Source: Zoroaster sp. YZ-2022 (Eukaryota > Echinodermata > Asteroidea > Forcipulatida > Zoroasteridae). Taken from it: a DNA stretch of 64,000 nucleotides. Every line of letters starts with the position of its first letter. Within the stretch, counting starts at the first letter, position 1. The stretch lies in contig CM055835.1 of NCBI GenBank assembly GCA_029582265.1, positions 7,803,500 through 7,867,499 on the forward strand, read 5' to 3'. Of this stretch, positions 1 to 12,195 are shown in pieces. Position numbers and translations under genes: made by a program. Under the pieces are notes generated by a model. That model saw nothing but the letters and a program-made list of their open reading frames with translations. It ran no database searches and was not told the DNA's origin.

Positions 1-196
1 GCACATAATTCTAACGAAGGTCATGGACCAAATTTTAATTGGGTTAAGATTAAAGAGATTGTACACCATCCATACTTTATACGAATGAAAAGATATGTAC
101 AGAAACCAACCTGTGAAAGTGTCGGCTTATTCCATCGTGTCGTTAACAGAAAATAATGAAAATGCATTCAGATTTATTTGTATACATAATGTGGAA

Positions 197-1249
197 ATGA
201 TCACGGCTGTCATCCATTTCAGTTATGATCACGGCTGTCATTCATTTCAGTTATGATCACGGCCGTCATTCATTTCAGTTATGATCACGGCTGTCATTCA
301 TTTCAGTTATGATCACGGCCGTCATTCATTTCAGTTATGATCACGGCTGTCATTCATTTCAGTTATGATCACGGCCGTCATCCATTTCAGTTATGATCAC
401 GGCCGTCATTCATTTCAGTTATGATCACGGCCGTCATTCATTTCAGTTATGATCACGGCTGTCATTCATTTCAGTTATGATCACGGCTGTCATTCATTTC
501 AGTTATGATCACGGCTGTCATTCATTTCAGTTATGATCACGGCTGTCATTCATTTCAGTTATGATCACGGCTGTCATGCATTTCAGTTATGATCACGGCT
601 GTCATTCATTTCAGTTATGATCACGGCTGTCATTCATTTCAGTTATGATCACGGCTGTCATTCATTTCAGTTATGATCACGGCTGTCATCCATTTCAGTT
701 ATGATCACGGCTGTCATTCATTTCAGTTATGATCACGGCTGTCATTCATTTCAGTTATGATCACGGCTGTCATTCATTTCAGTTATGATCACGGCTGTCA
801 TTCATTTCAGTTATGATCACGGCCGTCATTCATTTCAGTTATGATCACGGCTGTCATTCATTTCAGTTATGATCACGGCTGTCATTCATTTCAGTTATGA
901 TCACGGCTGTCATCCATTTCAGTTATGATCACGGCTGTCATTCATTTCAGTTATGATCACGGCTGTCATGCATTTCAGTTATGATCACGGCTGTCATTCA
1001 TTTCAGTTATGATCACGGCTGTCATGCATTTCAGTTATGATCACGGCCGTCATTCATTTCAGTTATGATCACGGCTGTCATGCATTTCAGTTATGATCAC
1101 GGCTGTCATCCATTTCAGTTATGATCACGGCTGTCATGCATTTCAGTTATGATCACGGCTGTCATTCATTTCAGTTATGATCACGGCTGTCATTCATTTC
1201 AGTTATGATCACGGCTGTCATTCATTTCAGTTATGATCACGGCTGTCAT
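197..1249. repeat. 28-bp satellite, about 37 copies
   Basis: A head-to-tail array with period 28. Each unit contains ATGATCACGGCTGTCAT followed by TCATTTCAGTT. Variants are few and recur among copies (GGC/T before GTCAT, then T, C or G), which suggests local amplification. The unit is not a multiple of three and gives no long frame. A SINE interrupts the array at 1249/1789, after which it resumes to about 1915. Confidence 0.97.
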
Positions 1250-1788
1250 AATAATAATAATAATAATGTATAGATTTATATAGCGCACGTATCCACCAAC
1301 TAAGTGGCGCTCAAGGCGCATTATATTATTATCCCTGCTCATAAGGCTCATAAGGCTCATAAATCATTCCTGAAACCATCTCAGCTCCCTGGGGAGTATA
1401 CAGCTCAATTGCTGCCATTTCTAGCGCATATAGAGCAAACCATCTCTGCCTTCACAGGTACCCATTTAACCCCTGGGTGGAGAGAAGCAATTATGGTTAA
1501 GTGTCTTGCTCAAGGACACAGGTGTCACGGCCGGGGCTCGAACCCACACTCTGCTGCTGGCAACACCAGAACTTGAGTTCAGTGCGCTAGACCGCACGAC
1601 AATCCACTTTACGTGCATTATACAACACACGGGACCTACGGCTTTACGTCCCATCCGAAGGACGAAGCAATTATGGTTAAGTACCTTGCTCAAGGACACA
1701 AGTGTCACGACCGGGGCTCGAACCCACACCCTGCTGCTGGCAACACCAGAACTTGAGTTCGGTGCGCTAGACCGCTCGGCCACGACAC
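1250..1788 (-). mobile_element. tRNA-Leu-derived SINE with two tRNA-like heads
   Basis: Read on the minus strand the element begins with a tRNA-Leu-like module at 1702-1788. It has an A box in GGCCGAGCGGTCTAGCGC, an anticodon arm ACTCAAGT matching tRNA-Leu(CAA), a B box in GGGTTCGAGCCCC, and GTGTC/GACAC acceptor ends. A second diverged head lies at about 1522-1600. A body containing TCCTTGAGCAAG follows, then a tail starting GCGCCTTGAGCGCC and ending in (ATT)n. The satellite motif GTCAT flanks both sides (1245-1249, 1789-1793) as a 5-bp target duplication. It is a retroposed SINE and not a functional tRNA gene. Confidence 0.85.
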
Positions 1789-1915
1789 GTCATGCATTTC
1801 AGTTATGATCACGGCTGTCATTCATTTCAGTTATGATCACGGCTGTCATTCATTTCAGTTATGATCACGGCCGTCATCCATTTCAGTTATGATCACGGCT
1901 GTCATCCATTTCAGT
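1789..1915. repeat. 28-bp satellite, resumed after SINE
   Basis: About 4.5 further units in the same orientation and phase as 197-1249. This shows the SINE landed inside an already expanded array. Confidence 0.95.
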
Positions 1916-2424
1916 TTTAATCTGTTTCAACGTTTTCTCGAAAATAATAACATGTCTAACGGAATCATTTCTTATTATGATTGGTATTATTTACCATCTT
2001 ACAACCAAGTAAAGCTGTAAGCATAGTACTCGGTCAATTAATTGGTGTACACTCCCTTTATTATGTACGATTACAAACAGTTAACAGTGACCTTCAAAAG
2101 GGCACTAATATTTCACTCCTTTCGACTCAATAGTCCAATTGCAAAATAGAGAAAGAAACTAAAAGGAAATTCTCTGGTATTAAGTTTTGTTATTTGGTCA
2201 CGTGACTTTTTAGACCTTTTATCAGCACCATTTTGTTTTCCGAGGATGGAAGTTTTGTGATCGTGTCAACTCATGTTTGTACGCTAATTGGGTGATGTGC
2301 CCCCTTTGTATCTGATCATAGTGGGTATTTCCAGTGTTACGGTATACAATAAACCATTGAAGATCCATTAATAATGCTTTATTGTTCTTTAATCTCATGA
2401 TTATCGTAATTTGATTAAGAAGAT

Positions 2425-2641
2425 ATAAAGGGAAAGCACAACGTTGGTAATTACAGAAGTATTAAATTCAGAGAAAACACAAACAACACTTTACAGTTGC
2501 CGATGGCTTTCACTTTTCTCATGACTCCACATTGAGCTGAAACTTTTACAGGTTGCTTGTTGAATGTATAGGCCTATATTGATTCAAAGAAAGTTAGCCA
2601 TGGAAGCAGTTTTGCCAACATAAGCAGTGTTGTCCCTTTAA
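2425..2641. mobile_element. TTAA-family MITE
   Basis: The left end AAAGGGAAAGCACAACGTTGG mirrors the right end, which reads GCAGTGTTGTCCC then TTTAA. A TTAA lies at the right edge. The same terminal signature, roughly AAGGNAAGGTACAACATTGG with its complement, bounds elements at 10.9, 18.2, 32.4, 35.9 and 47.1 kb. TTAA targets suggest mobilisation by a piggyBac- or Kolobok-type transposase; none is encoded here. Confidence 0.6.
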
Positions 2642-3640
2642 CATTTTATTTTATTTTATTCTGGCCTATTGCCAGAAATTGCTTTACATTGCAATGGTTT
2701 TAACGTTCAATTCGACGTAGGTCGTATCATTATCTCGAAGTATTTAAGTAAGCTAACAACATAGATGGATGAGACTTAACTGTGCGCAGAATACCACATG
2801 CTTACTAGAGATAATGTACAATAAGCCATGATAGAGACCAACATTGTAATGCATAAAACATCTCATCAAATCATGTGTATATGTTACGTAATTACATGTA
2901 AACATAAGAATATAGTCACATTTTGCTATGTTTCTTTTAAAATTACCAGCATTTGTGTATACCTTTATGTACGAAAGTCTACGCCTCATGAGTTCAGACA
3001 TAAAGTTGGTTGCTTCTGCGATAAAGCTTATATGCATGTAACTTGCTTCACGCGAAATGTCCATGAGTACTTGAGTTATTCTGTTCTACTGCAAGCAAAT
3101 ACCTCATGTTCGGAAATGAACGCATACAGGTTCCTAGGCCTTATTCATATAACAACTCACCTCTTTATTGTTGGCCGTTTCGTCAAAATAAGTATACTTA
3201 ATTTGTGTTCTAAATTAAGTAACATTGAATACCAGGCCACGAGATCCTAACCGTCCCAATACACCACTGTGTTTAAATGTATATACGATTTAATTAGTAT
3301 TTTAGGTTAAACAGTTTAACCATAAGAAAATAAAGATACTTCAAAATTACCCAAATCATTGATTCATTGATTCATTGATTCATTGATTCATTGATTGTGG
3401 AGGTTATTTCTGATGAGATCACAGTACTAACTGTTTTCATGTTGTGCACAACACATTTTCTCCTCTTCAGGGCTTCATAGGCTAATCAGTTTTTGTTTAC
3501 ATTAAATTGCCAAGGGGGGATTTTTTTACAAAATATTTTCAACATACAAAGGCGAGCCCATTTTAAAACCGTTAGAAAAAACGAGGAAAAACTCGGAAAT
3601 AATTTTTTGTTATAATGTATGCGTGAATGTATTGCGAAGA
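2642..3640. other. Non-coding; short (ATTGATTC)n run
   Basis: No gene is visible. Open frames here are short, overlap on both strands and match no family I know. A perfect 8-bp repeat ATTGATTC, about five copies, lies at 3357-3397. Confidence 0.6.
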
Positions 3641-4265
3641 ATTATATGTGGAACTTTGAAACCATCAAGACACTTCACGGCTGAGAAACGTCACGAGCTT
3701 CAGATATCTTGGCTCACAAATTCCAGATTCAATGAGGGACTTTAAGATGCGTGAAACCCTAGCATAGAAGGCATGTAACAAACTCCACAATATCTAGAAA
3801 TCTAATACAAGCCGGGAGATAATGCTGAGGTTCTTTAGAGCCTGTGTTGAGAGTGTCTTGTATGGATCAGAGACTTGGACAGTCACAAGGATCGCATCAA
3901 CGGATGTTACACATTCGCGTACCAAACGTCAGCTGGTGAGAAAGGATGACAAAAACCTGTACGGCAACCTACCAAATCTCGTTTACACGTTACATCAATG
4001 TCGACTCAGATTTGCTGGATACTGCACACGTGAGGAGACCCACCCATCTCGAAGCTACTCTTCTGGACTCCACGCGAGAGAACTGCGGGAAGAGGAGTCA
4101 TAAGAAACACGTGCCCTGACACCATCAAGGAAGACCTGGGACTGGACAGCCCAGCAGAGATCCTGAGCTTCATGAGAGACAAGACAGGGTGGGAGAATCG
4201 TGTCCGTGGTGCTGGAGCTGTTGCCATATACATATCCCGTCCAAGGACGACCCACGATGATTGTA
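3640..4265 (+). pseudogene. LINE reverse-transcriptase remnant, 3' end of ORF2
   Basis: Across interrupted frames the translation shows the block order typical of the C-terminal part of a non-LTR retrotransposon protein. It has a YLGSQIPDS-like block, then FRACVESVLYGSETWTVT, an LYGNLP block, RLRFAGYCTREE, and finally a DLGL..EI..FMRDK..WENRV block near 4130-4215. Stops at the positions of usual Trp residues (for example after ETLA at about 3763) and a frame change between about 4090 and 4130 show that it is dead. It is 5'-truncated, with no upstream palm domain. The clade is uncertain. Confidence 0.75.
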
Positions 4266-4269
4266 AAAG

Positions 4270-7200
4270 TGCACCACGTAAGGGGACATCGTGTTCAATT
4301 TCTGGACATAATTTTCGGTCCGGCTTGTCGGACTTTCAGACCAAATTATGAAAGATTCTGATTTTGTTTGACATAAAAAAAATCAAGATTCATTTAATAA
4401 ATAGTTACTACATTTATCTAAACAAAATTCAGCTGCATCCATTTACAGTTTTTACTACAGTCGTAAACAGGTTTTTGAGGTAACCACAGTTTTCATGGGC
4501 AAGGTTCGGGATAAACACGAACATTTAAAAAAATTACTCAATCTTCACTTTACGTGAAGCGGAAATTTGCTGTCACATTCACACAAATTGGACACATTTC
4601 AACTTTTAGCAAGGACTGTACAAGGTTTTTTAAGGTGGATGAGTAAAAAGTTAATTATTTGGGTTGGATGCAGTTTTCATGACGTAATCGATGATGATAA
4701 ATCAGAAGGTTGCAGGAGGACATAGGGGTCGTGGGTGCCAATACATCCATTTGGCCCGTCAATCAAACAGCATGGATTGACCAATAAGGTTACACTATAC
4801 CTGACAACTGTTGCTATCCGCCATTTTGGCAGTCATGCATGTTTTCCAGGTCTTATGGTATTCACATTAACAAAATCATGCATAGCCAGTTTATCATGAA
4901 ACCCTTCATCAACAGTAAAATGCTCCTCTTGGAGTACTGTTCATCTGACACTATTATGTGGTTTTGTAAATTGAAACTTATGCATTTGAGGAGGGTAACG
5001 TATGATTTTGTAGATTCATCATAAATGTTAGCTCAGATGATGTATCAGTTACGTCATGCTTATCTTTCTGTAAATGGACTAATTGTGTGCCATTTTTGTA
5101 CAAAAATATAACCTATATAAGTTTGAACATAATAATATACCATATATAGCCTATATAAGTTTGAACATAATAATATACCATGGAAAAAATAATAAAAATC
5201 CACGTGGAATAAGAAACTGTTCGGTACTTTTTAAGATACAAAATGATGTGATTATATAAATTGATCGTTTGTTCAACAATTATTATTACTGGCCATGTAA
5301 TGACAAGTTTTACTTCAACCCACAAATCAGCAATGTGCAGGTGTGCTCCCCCCCCCCCCGTTTTCTCTCGTTTAAGATACTTTCTTTGTAAAACCATAAT
5401 TATAGAGCTATAATGGTAATCATAACTATTTACACACCTTGACACACTAACTGACAAGTCTCACAAAGAAAGCCCGGCCCCCTCCCTCCCCGTCCAATGT
5501 TTAAATATTTCTAAGGGAGTTCTGGTTTTAACTCAACACGGTATGGGGCAGCAGAGGTGATCAACACTAGCGGCGATTTATTGTTACGGTCGGGGAGGGC
5601 GCGGTAGGGATAAAGAATCATGACATACCCTCTACCACCCCAAATTGACATTGATGCTCCGACCGATAAATCCTTACATGTTTTATGCATTTTATTACTT
5701 TCAGTATAGATTATCTGAATTTTCAAGGTTTTTTTTTCAATGCTGTTGTTGTTGTGGATGTCCGACGATGACACCGCATACACTAGACCAGAAGAGCTTA
5801 TATGAAATATTCAGTTATTGTTCCGTGTGCCGTCAGAAATATCACCGTCATAAATTGTAGGTCCTAGCTCTATGGATTCATGTACTGTTGGTCTGAATAA
5901 CAGGATCATATAAAGAAATCATATAGCTATAAGCGTCTGGCCAAAGATCGTCCACTCAAACAACAAACTCCTTTCTCCTTGTAAAGAGCTCTTCTTAAAG
6001 ATTGAATGCACAAGACATCGAACCTTGCTAAAACGTGAAAGTGGATCTACCTGTAATGGCAGATTATGAAACACTTAAGTGAAAGGTAAATGAGTATTGT
6101 GTAGTTCAGTAAATTTCCGCTCCATCTCTCTGACTGAAATGCCCCCTAATGCACATGGGCTTATATTAAGAATAAAATACCACTCTAGTGCATGGTGGCT
6201 CTTAGGGATTATACCGTATTTTATTCCGAGAGGGTATTAGTGTTTAATGGAACTTCATTAATGCGCTCGTGAAATGTTCAAAGATAGATGTATGAATGTT
6301 TGAGTCGTTGCGTTTAGAGCATGCACTTTCCATGTCCAGAAACCCTAGCGGAATAAATTACTATGTGGATCCTCTGTCCACTATAATCACATACGATGAG
6401 AGGTTACGATTCGTTATTTGCACGTGTAATACGTGATCCGTTATGTGTAACTTAATGGCCACCGCTCCTATCATGAACAGATTGTTCTATCTTTAAAAAA
6501 TAGGGTTATTTATGTTCAAAAGTCAAAATATTTGCAGCAACATACATCATCGCTTGCATATGTTTTTTCCAGGATGAATTCATGTGGATAATTTCCAACA
6601 GAAAATACATTTCTAAAAACGTTTATTAAAATAAAAAAGTATAAAAATAAAAAAGTATAAAAGAGATTACCCACATTCGTTATGCAGTACACAATATTCC
6701 AAAGTTGTAAGTAGACTAATAAATAAACGTACATATGTGATTTGTTGTAAACGATGAACCTCATCGGTTCCAGATTATTCATCAGTTTTTATGGTTTTTA
6801 TTTTATTTATTCACTTTTTTTGTCACAAAATCTGTCGTTATAGGCCTATAGATATTCACGGATATAGAAGATCTTAGCTAGTATAGATCATGTCACCAGT
6901 GTTAAACTCACTACTCATACACGCATACAATCACAACCTACAGCTATTGGATTGCTGGATATTGCCAACTGCTTTGTTGCTTATATGAACCTTAAACCAT
7001 ACAGCAACCCAAGCTTCGTGTTTTCATTTCACTGTACAGACACAGAAAAAGCAATTTCACAGAAAATGTGGGGTTTTCTACAAATGCAAGCTTCTGGTTT
7101 GTCCGTGTCTTCATTAGCCTTGACACCTACATGTACATTACTGTACCTAATGACGACGTAGGGTAATACTTGCTAATGTGTGTGTACTGTGCACATTAGC

Positions 7201-10200
7201 TGAAAGCAATACTCTCAGCGTAACGAGCGCTTCGAAAATTGAGGCATATTAATGGTATGTTTGTTCTTACAAATTGTGCGTAAAGTGCTCCGCCTGACGA
7301 GCCGCCACTACCTGCCATCTAGTATGACAAAATCATGGTCTCGCACGGGCCGCGTGTGCACGGCTAATTGGTAAAAGTCCTCTTTCCATTAGTGGCTGAA
7401 ATGCAGAATTACACACGGATGTCTCAAAGTGTCGCTAGAAGATTGGCGGAAATGAAAGTGGCAGTTCGGTTTTCTAGATAAGATGATATTTATGTTTCCT
7501 TTTCATTCAGATCCACCGCTTTTGACACAGAACTAGATATCAAGCCCTATATGGTAGCCATAATTATGTATTTAGCATATCTTTCTTTTTAACAGTTTTA
7601 ACTGGTAACTGTGGAATAGCCCCTATCATTACAAATTATACACAAAGAGAGTGACTCGTTCAATTGTAACATTGCAAAGTTTCTATGTCTTTGTTTCCAC
7701 ATCTTCGGATGTTGATTTCTGTTTCGTGAGCGTCAACTCCAGAACTGTGTCGGTGATTTTATATGTTTTATATTTATTTTATTTTATATTTTGTTTGCCC
7801 TTTTTTGTTTGTTTATGGGGTGTTGTTGTTGTTGAAGTCAGCATGATGCTGTCATCCATTCATTAAACTGAGGGAATATTGACTTTTGGGGGAAAATGAT
7901 TAACCCTCTCTGGTACGTTTGGCCGTATCGCGTAATAGCCTATGTATACGACCTCTGGTGATTGAATGACCCTAGGTTGAATTGTTATAGCGATGATATT
8001 TGTACAATACTTCAAGCTCACCACATCAAAATCAGAACAAATAGTACCGTAAGAAGGTGGAAATCAGTCTGGTTGCCGCCGATATAGCTGATCATATGAA
8101 ACGTTAAAAATGGTGGGATATTTTATTTTGGTATTGCACAGTATACCCCCTATTCCACTGCAGTCTTTCCTTTGTACCAGATGTTTGCAAACAATTGGCT
8201 TGTCTTTATTTGTACATTTGATTTTGTTTTTCTTCAAAATTATTTTAAATATTAAAACAAAGTTTTGCTGATTTTAGTTTTTGACATTGTTTTATTTATG
8301 TATCAAAGTTTTATTAATGCCACCATGTACTTGGATCATGGGATAGCCACAGTAAATAAAACTCAACACTGAGGCTATATCCCGGTAGAAAATCCAGGTA
8401 TAATCTGACAAACGATTAAGATTTGGATAGATCTTAAAATAGACTAGCTCCCGCGTTTGCATTTGTAAAAATGTTTTGGACTAATGGGTCGTGTAGAAGC
8501 ATTGCATGTGTAATGACTAATTTAATACTTTACATGCAGATTACTTTCTTAATGCAATAATGGTACAGTTTGAACTGACATAAGGACTAGGGTACATTAA
8601 TTACGCCAAATGTTGCACCCGTAGGGGATCAAATGTTGATCACCTCAGGGTATTCATTACAAGGATGACACAGAGACTCCATTGAATATAGTTAGAAAAC
8701 ATTTAATGTCAGTGTTCACTCATACTCATCTGGTGTATGAATGACCACTGGCCAACACCAGGGCTCATCTTTGGGAGTTGGATTATGGCTGTTATTTTTA
8801 CTGGCTGTTGAAAATTTATGGGGGATAAAAACCAGGGGCTATACTCAGTACTTCAACCTACAGTGTTTTATTTACATGTATTTACATGGGTCCACTTTTC
8901 TGAGGGAATATGGATCCATCCTAATGGAGACATGCCAGCACGCCAGGCTAGCTATCCGTCCAACCTACATGCCAAAAGGAGACTAAACACAAGCAGTCCA
9001 AAAGTGTCCAGCAAGTCAACCAACAAGCCAAGCAAGTCTGCAAGAAAGCAGACTATATTAGGCTGGCCACTGGGCCAGCATTTCATGAATGCAAACCAGC
9101 AAGCCTGTATCGGTTTCGAACAATGACATTATGAGGGCGCCATTTACGTAAGCAGCTATATCCTGTATCATGTGTTTTGCTTTTGAATGCATTCCTATTC
9201 AAAATATTTGCTACACGGTTCCAGGAAAGAGTTATCCGCTGTATTTTGTTTTTCAAAATGGCAAAAGAAAACCCCATTTTCAGGTATAAAGACCACCTCG
9301 TACTCAATGGCGAGTCCAGCAAAGTGCTCCAAAACATTACTCTGGGAATGTCACTACATGCGTTTGTATGTATACGGACGATAACATGGCGCCAATTTAG
9401 GGCTTCGATTTGTATGGTGATATTCTTTTTTCCCACTACCTACTTTAAGCTGTTATATATAAATACTTAAATAATTAATTCAGCAATGTTTTCAAGTTGC
9501 ATTGTAGCCGCTCGCATCTCACGCCTATAAAAGCGGCTGTGGAATATTTTTGTGAAAGAAAAGTTCAGCATACGAATGCAGGTGTGTACAATAGTAATAC
9601 AGACCAGGAGCCACGCAAGCCCCCTTACATGCCACAATTTAAGGCCAGTCTGTGATTTTATTTCATTTAGGCTAATATAGCCTCATTATTATTTTTATTA
9701 TTTTGGTAATGACAGTTTTTGGGTGTCAATGTTTGTTTCGTGCTAGCTACACACTACCAGGTATAATCATTTCAAGTTGGCCTTACTAGAATTTGTTTCT
9801 TTGCTTTGTTTAGAGGGAACGATAATTATTGGGGGCATACTGGTATTGCCTGTCATGTCATAATTATTTGGAGGTTTCCCCCTCCTCTCATCCCTTCAGA
9901 TTGCCGCAAGTTTTTCAACATAATTTTATTTGATATTTTGTTTTACATCTTTTTAATTATCCACATGCATGTGCTAAACTGTATGTTTTCTTTACTGTTA
10001 GGACTAAAAGAAAGTCGCCTTCAAAGAGTCTGCCGACTGGTTTTACCCTAAAAGCAAAGTGACCAATCAGACTCAAATGAGAAACAAAACGAAATTAGGC
10101 GACTGTGGACCGTCTTTGACCATAATTATTGCATGGATAATGTTGTCACTGTGAGACAATTTGGAATGTACTGCCGAGGTTATGTCGTATGCAACCAAGA

Positions 10201-10911
10201 ATAATTGCCTCATTCGTGGCCATTTAAGATGAAGACAAAAATAGCCCGTGACGAGTGTCTTACATTCTAGCACTCACCCCCCATTAACTAAGTACTACTC
10301 TAATAACAAGCAATGTGAACTCCTTTTTATCGAACAAGCCTAATGGAAAACTTGTCTCATTTTAGATCTAATAACAGCAGCTCTTAACCCATTTTAGGCC
10401 ATTTTTCCACTTAACGGCACTTGGTCAAACACAACGGTACTATCTTTACACGGACCGGCGTGTACCGCCAGACTACTTGCCATGTTTTTGCTATAATGCC
10501 CGTGGCACGCTGGAGCCAGTTAAAAGCATTTAGGGCCTGGTAGTTAGGTTTCATCTCATTTATTTGGGTGATACGTAAAATATACCATCATATCTGTAAG
10601 ACTACTATGACTCAACCATCACATTAATTCTATACTAATAAATAAATATATATAAATAACACAAATCAACCTGTCCTTCAGGACAAACTATTTCCCTCAG
10701 GACAAAATATTAACTAAAATCAGAATACTAAAGGGAGGATACCTTTTAACACTGATGTTAGAACTGATTGTGTTATGCACGTTGGTTAAGGGTGTTTTGT
10801 TTATTATAAAATATGTTTGCACACAGGGAACATTATTCAGTTAAAATAGTTTTACAAAAGTGAGCTGACCCATGAGATTAAACTATCGGGAATCTTCAAA
10901 TGTCCTCATAA
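4270..10911. other. Long non-coding stretch
   Basis: I find no supported gene. Frames of 60-117 codons occur on both strands with no recognisable domain, and no exon chain could be built. Contents seen are a 72-bp two-copy duplication at 5109-5181, a poly-C run near 5349, and low-complexity T-rich sequence near 7740-7830. Two TAGGCCTA words lie nearby, at 2569 (before this stretch) and at 6841. Confidence 0.55.
5109..5181. repeat. Two-copy tandem duplication, about 45-bp unit
   Basis: The stretch CCTATATAAGTTTGAACATA and its continuation AATATACCAT occur twice head to tail with almost no divergence. Confidence 0.8.
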
Positions 10912-11125
10912 TAAAGGAAAAGTGCACCATTGGTAATTATCTGCACATTTTCAAAACATTGACGGACGGTAACCAAGTGTTTCCTATAAAAATTGTGAAT
11001 TCTTTTATTTATTAATTTTTTTCTCCTGATGGACGCATATTTCACAAAGCATTCACAGAAAATAAGCATAGGGCCTACTCATAAAAGCATTTTTTTGCCG
11101 ACATTACCATCACCTTCCCCTTTAA
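10912..11125. mobile_element. TTAA-family MITE
   Basis: It begins ATAAAGGAAAAGTGCACCATT followed by GGTAATTA and ends TTACCATCACCTTCCCC then TTTAA. This is the same inverted signature as the element at 2425. TTAA is present at 11,122-11,125. Confidence 0.55.
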
Positions 11126-11785
11126 CCTAATTACATAGACATGATATCAACCATCTCCATGCATGAGGGATGTTGCAAATCAAATCGCAAATGAATTTCG
11201 ACTCTGTGTCCATCGATGGTCTACTTTCCACCGTGGGAAAGAGCTCACTATTGATCAGTGTGTCCATTTTGAAACTTTTTTAAATTTGAAATTGAATGTA
11301 CTCAGGAATGTGATTATAAAGCCGAAAGTTGCACTGATTAAGTTCCTTTCCACATCAAGTGTGAATACTCGTACTGTTTACTGATTAGTGTGTGACCGAC
11401 TGGGGGCGCAATTTCATCGTACACTTCATAATTTGATCTCTGCACAGCTCTGGTGCACTGTAGCATAATGTAGGCCTAATGGTTGGAAACTCGGCGTCTA
11501 CATCTAATGTACAGCTAATACGCGATTTTTTATTCAGCAATAATTTTTCTGATGCACACAAACAATATTACACTCAAGGTAAAATATTATTACTGCCCTC
11601 TTTTGACAGACAAAGTGTCTTTTACTGAAATTCGAACAACGACCTTCTCGAACCACCATTTCCAATTATTTATCATATATAACAGCCTGATCAGAACCAT
11701 TTTTATTCGATACGCGCATATCTGTATAAACTAATTGAAAGATGAGATGATCAATACAATGATTATTTCCATGGTAACAGGGAAC

Positions 11786-12187
11786 TAAGACTGTGCCGGG
11801 TATTCGGGTAGCCGGATACCCGACCGAAAATGCCATTACCCAGTTCCATTTTTCGGTGCCAGTTACCCTCAAACGACTTTTTAAAATTCCGACTGAACAT
11901 TCAAGCCACACAAATGGAAGTCTCCGATTTTTGTTTTGGTTAACAAAATGTATGTGGGGAATGGGGATGCTTAAGTCGTTTTTAATATAGAGGCGGGAAA
12001 TTATTACAGTAAGTCCACATTTATTATGACTCTAATAAAACAAGAGAAACTTGTGTTCATATTGGTTATTTTATACATTCAGGAGTATTTATGTGTTTTT
12101 ACAAAATTGTTTACGGGTACCCGGGTATCCGAAGATTTCTAATTTCGGGTATCCGGTTCCTGAAATAACCGAAAATGCACAGCCTTA
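11786..12187. mobile_element. hAT-like MITE with 8-bp target duplication
   Basis: The ends are inverted: TAAGACTGTGC at the left and GCACAGCCTTA at the right. CAGGGAAC is duplicated exactly on both sides (11,778-11,785 and 12,188-12,195), the 8-bp duplication expected of hAT transposition. Subterminal CGGGTATCCGG-like motifs are repeated inside both ends, possibly transposase binding sites. There is no coding capacity, so it is non-autonomous. Confidence 0.85.
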
Positions 12188-12195
12188 CAGGGAAC

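Larger units (their letters stand above)
1..2062. mobile_element. TTAA-family non-autonomous element holding a 28-bp satellite (left end outside window)
   Basis: Bases 66-195 align well with 48,030-48,160: both read through CATCCATACTT, GTACAGAAACCAACCTG, a GCTTATT/CGTTGTTTCGT stretch and AATGTGGAAAT. The second copy lies inside an element with recognisable ends. After the satellite, the sequence ends near 2062 with GGTGTACACTCCCTTTA, the right-end signature of the family found at 2641, 11,125 and 48,251. I infer that the 28-bp satellite expanded inside a member of this family whose left end lies before base 1. Confidence 0.5.

Noticed and set aside
1702..1788. Possible functional tRNA-Leu gene
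   Set aside because: Cloverleaf parts and both internal promoter boxes are present, but it is the head of a SINE with a tail and target duplication, and the arms contain mismatches. It is a retroposed derivative.
197..1915. CRISPR-like array
   Set aside because: Units are contiguous 28-bp repeats with no unique spacers, in a eukaryotic genome.
2753..3250. Overlapping 103- and 140-codon frames
   Set aside because: They lie on opposite strands of the same A/T-rich DNA, without recognisable domains or splice context.
9083..9470. 117- and 97-codon overlapping frames
   Set aside because: No family resemblance, antisense overlap, and no neighbouring exons.
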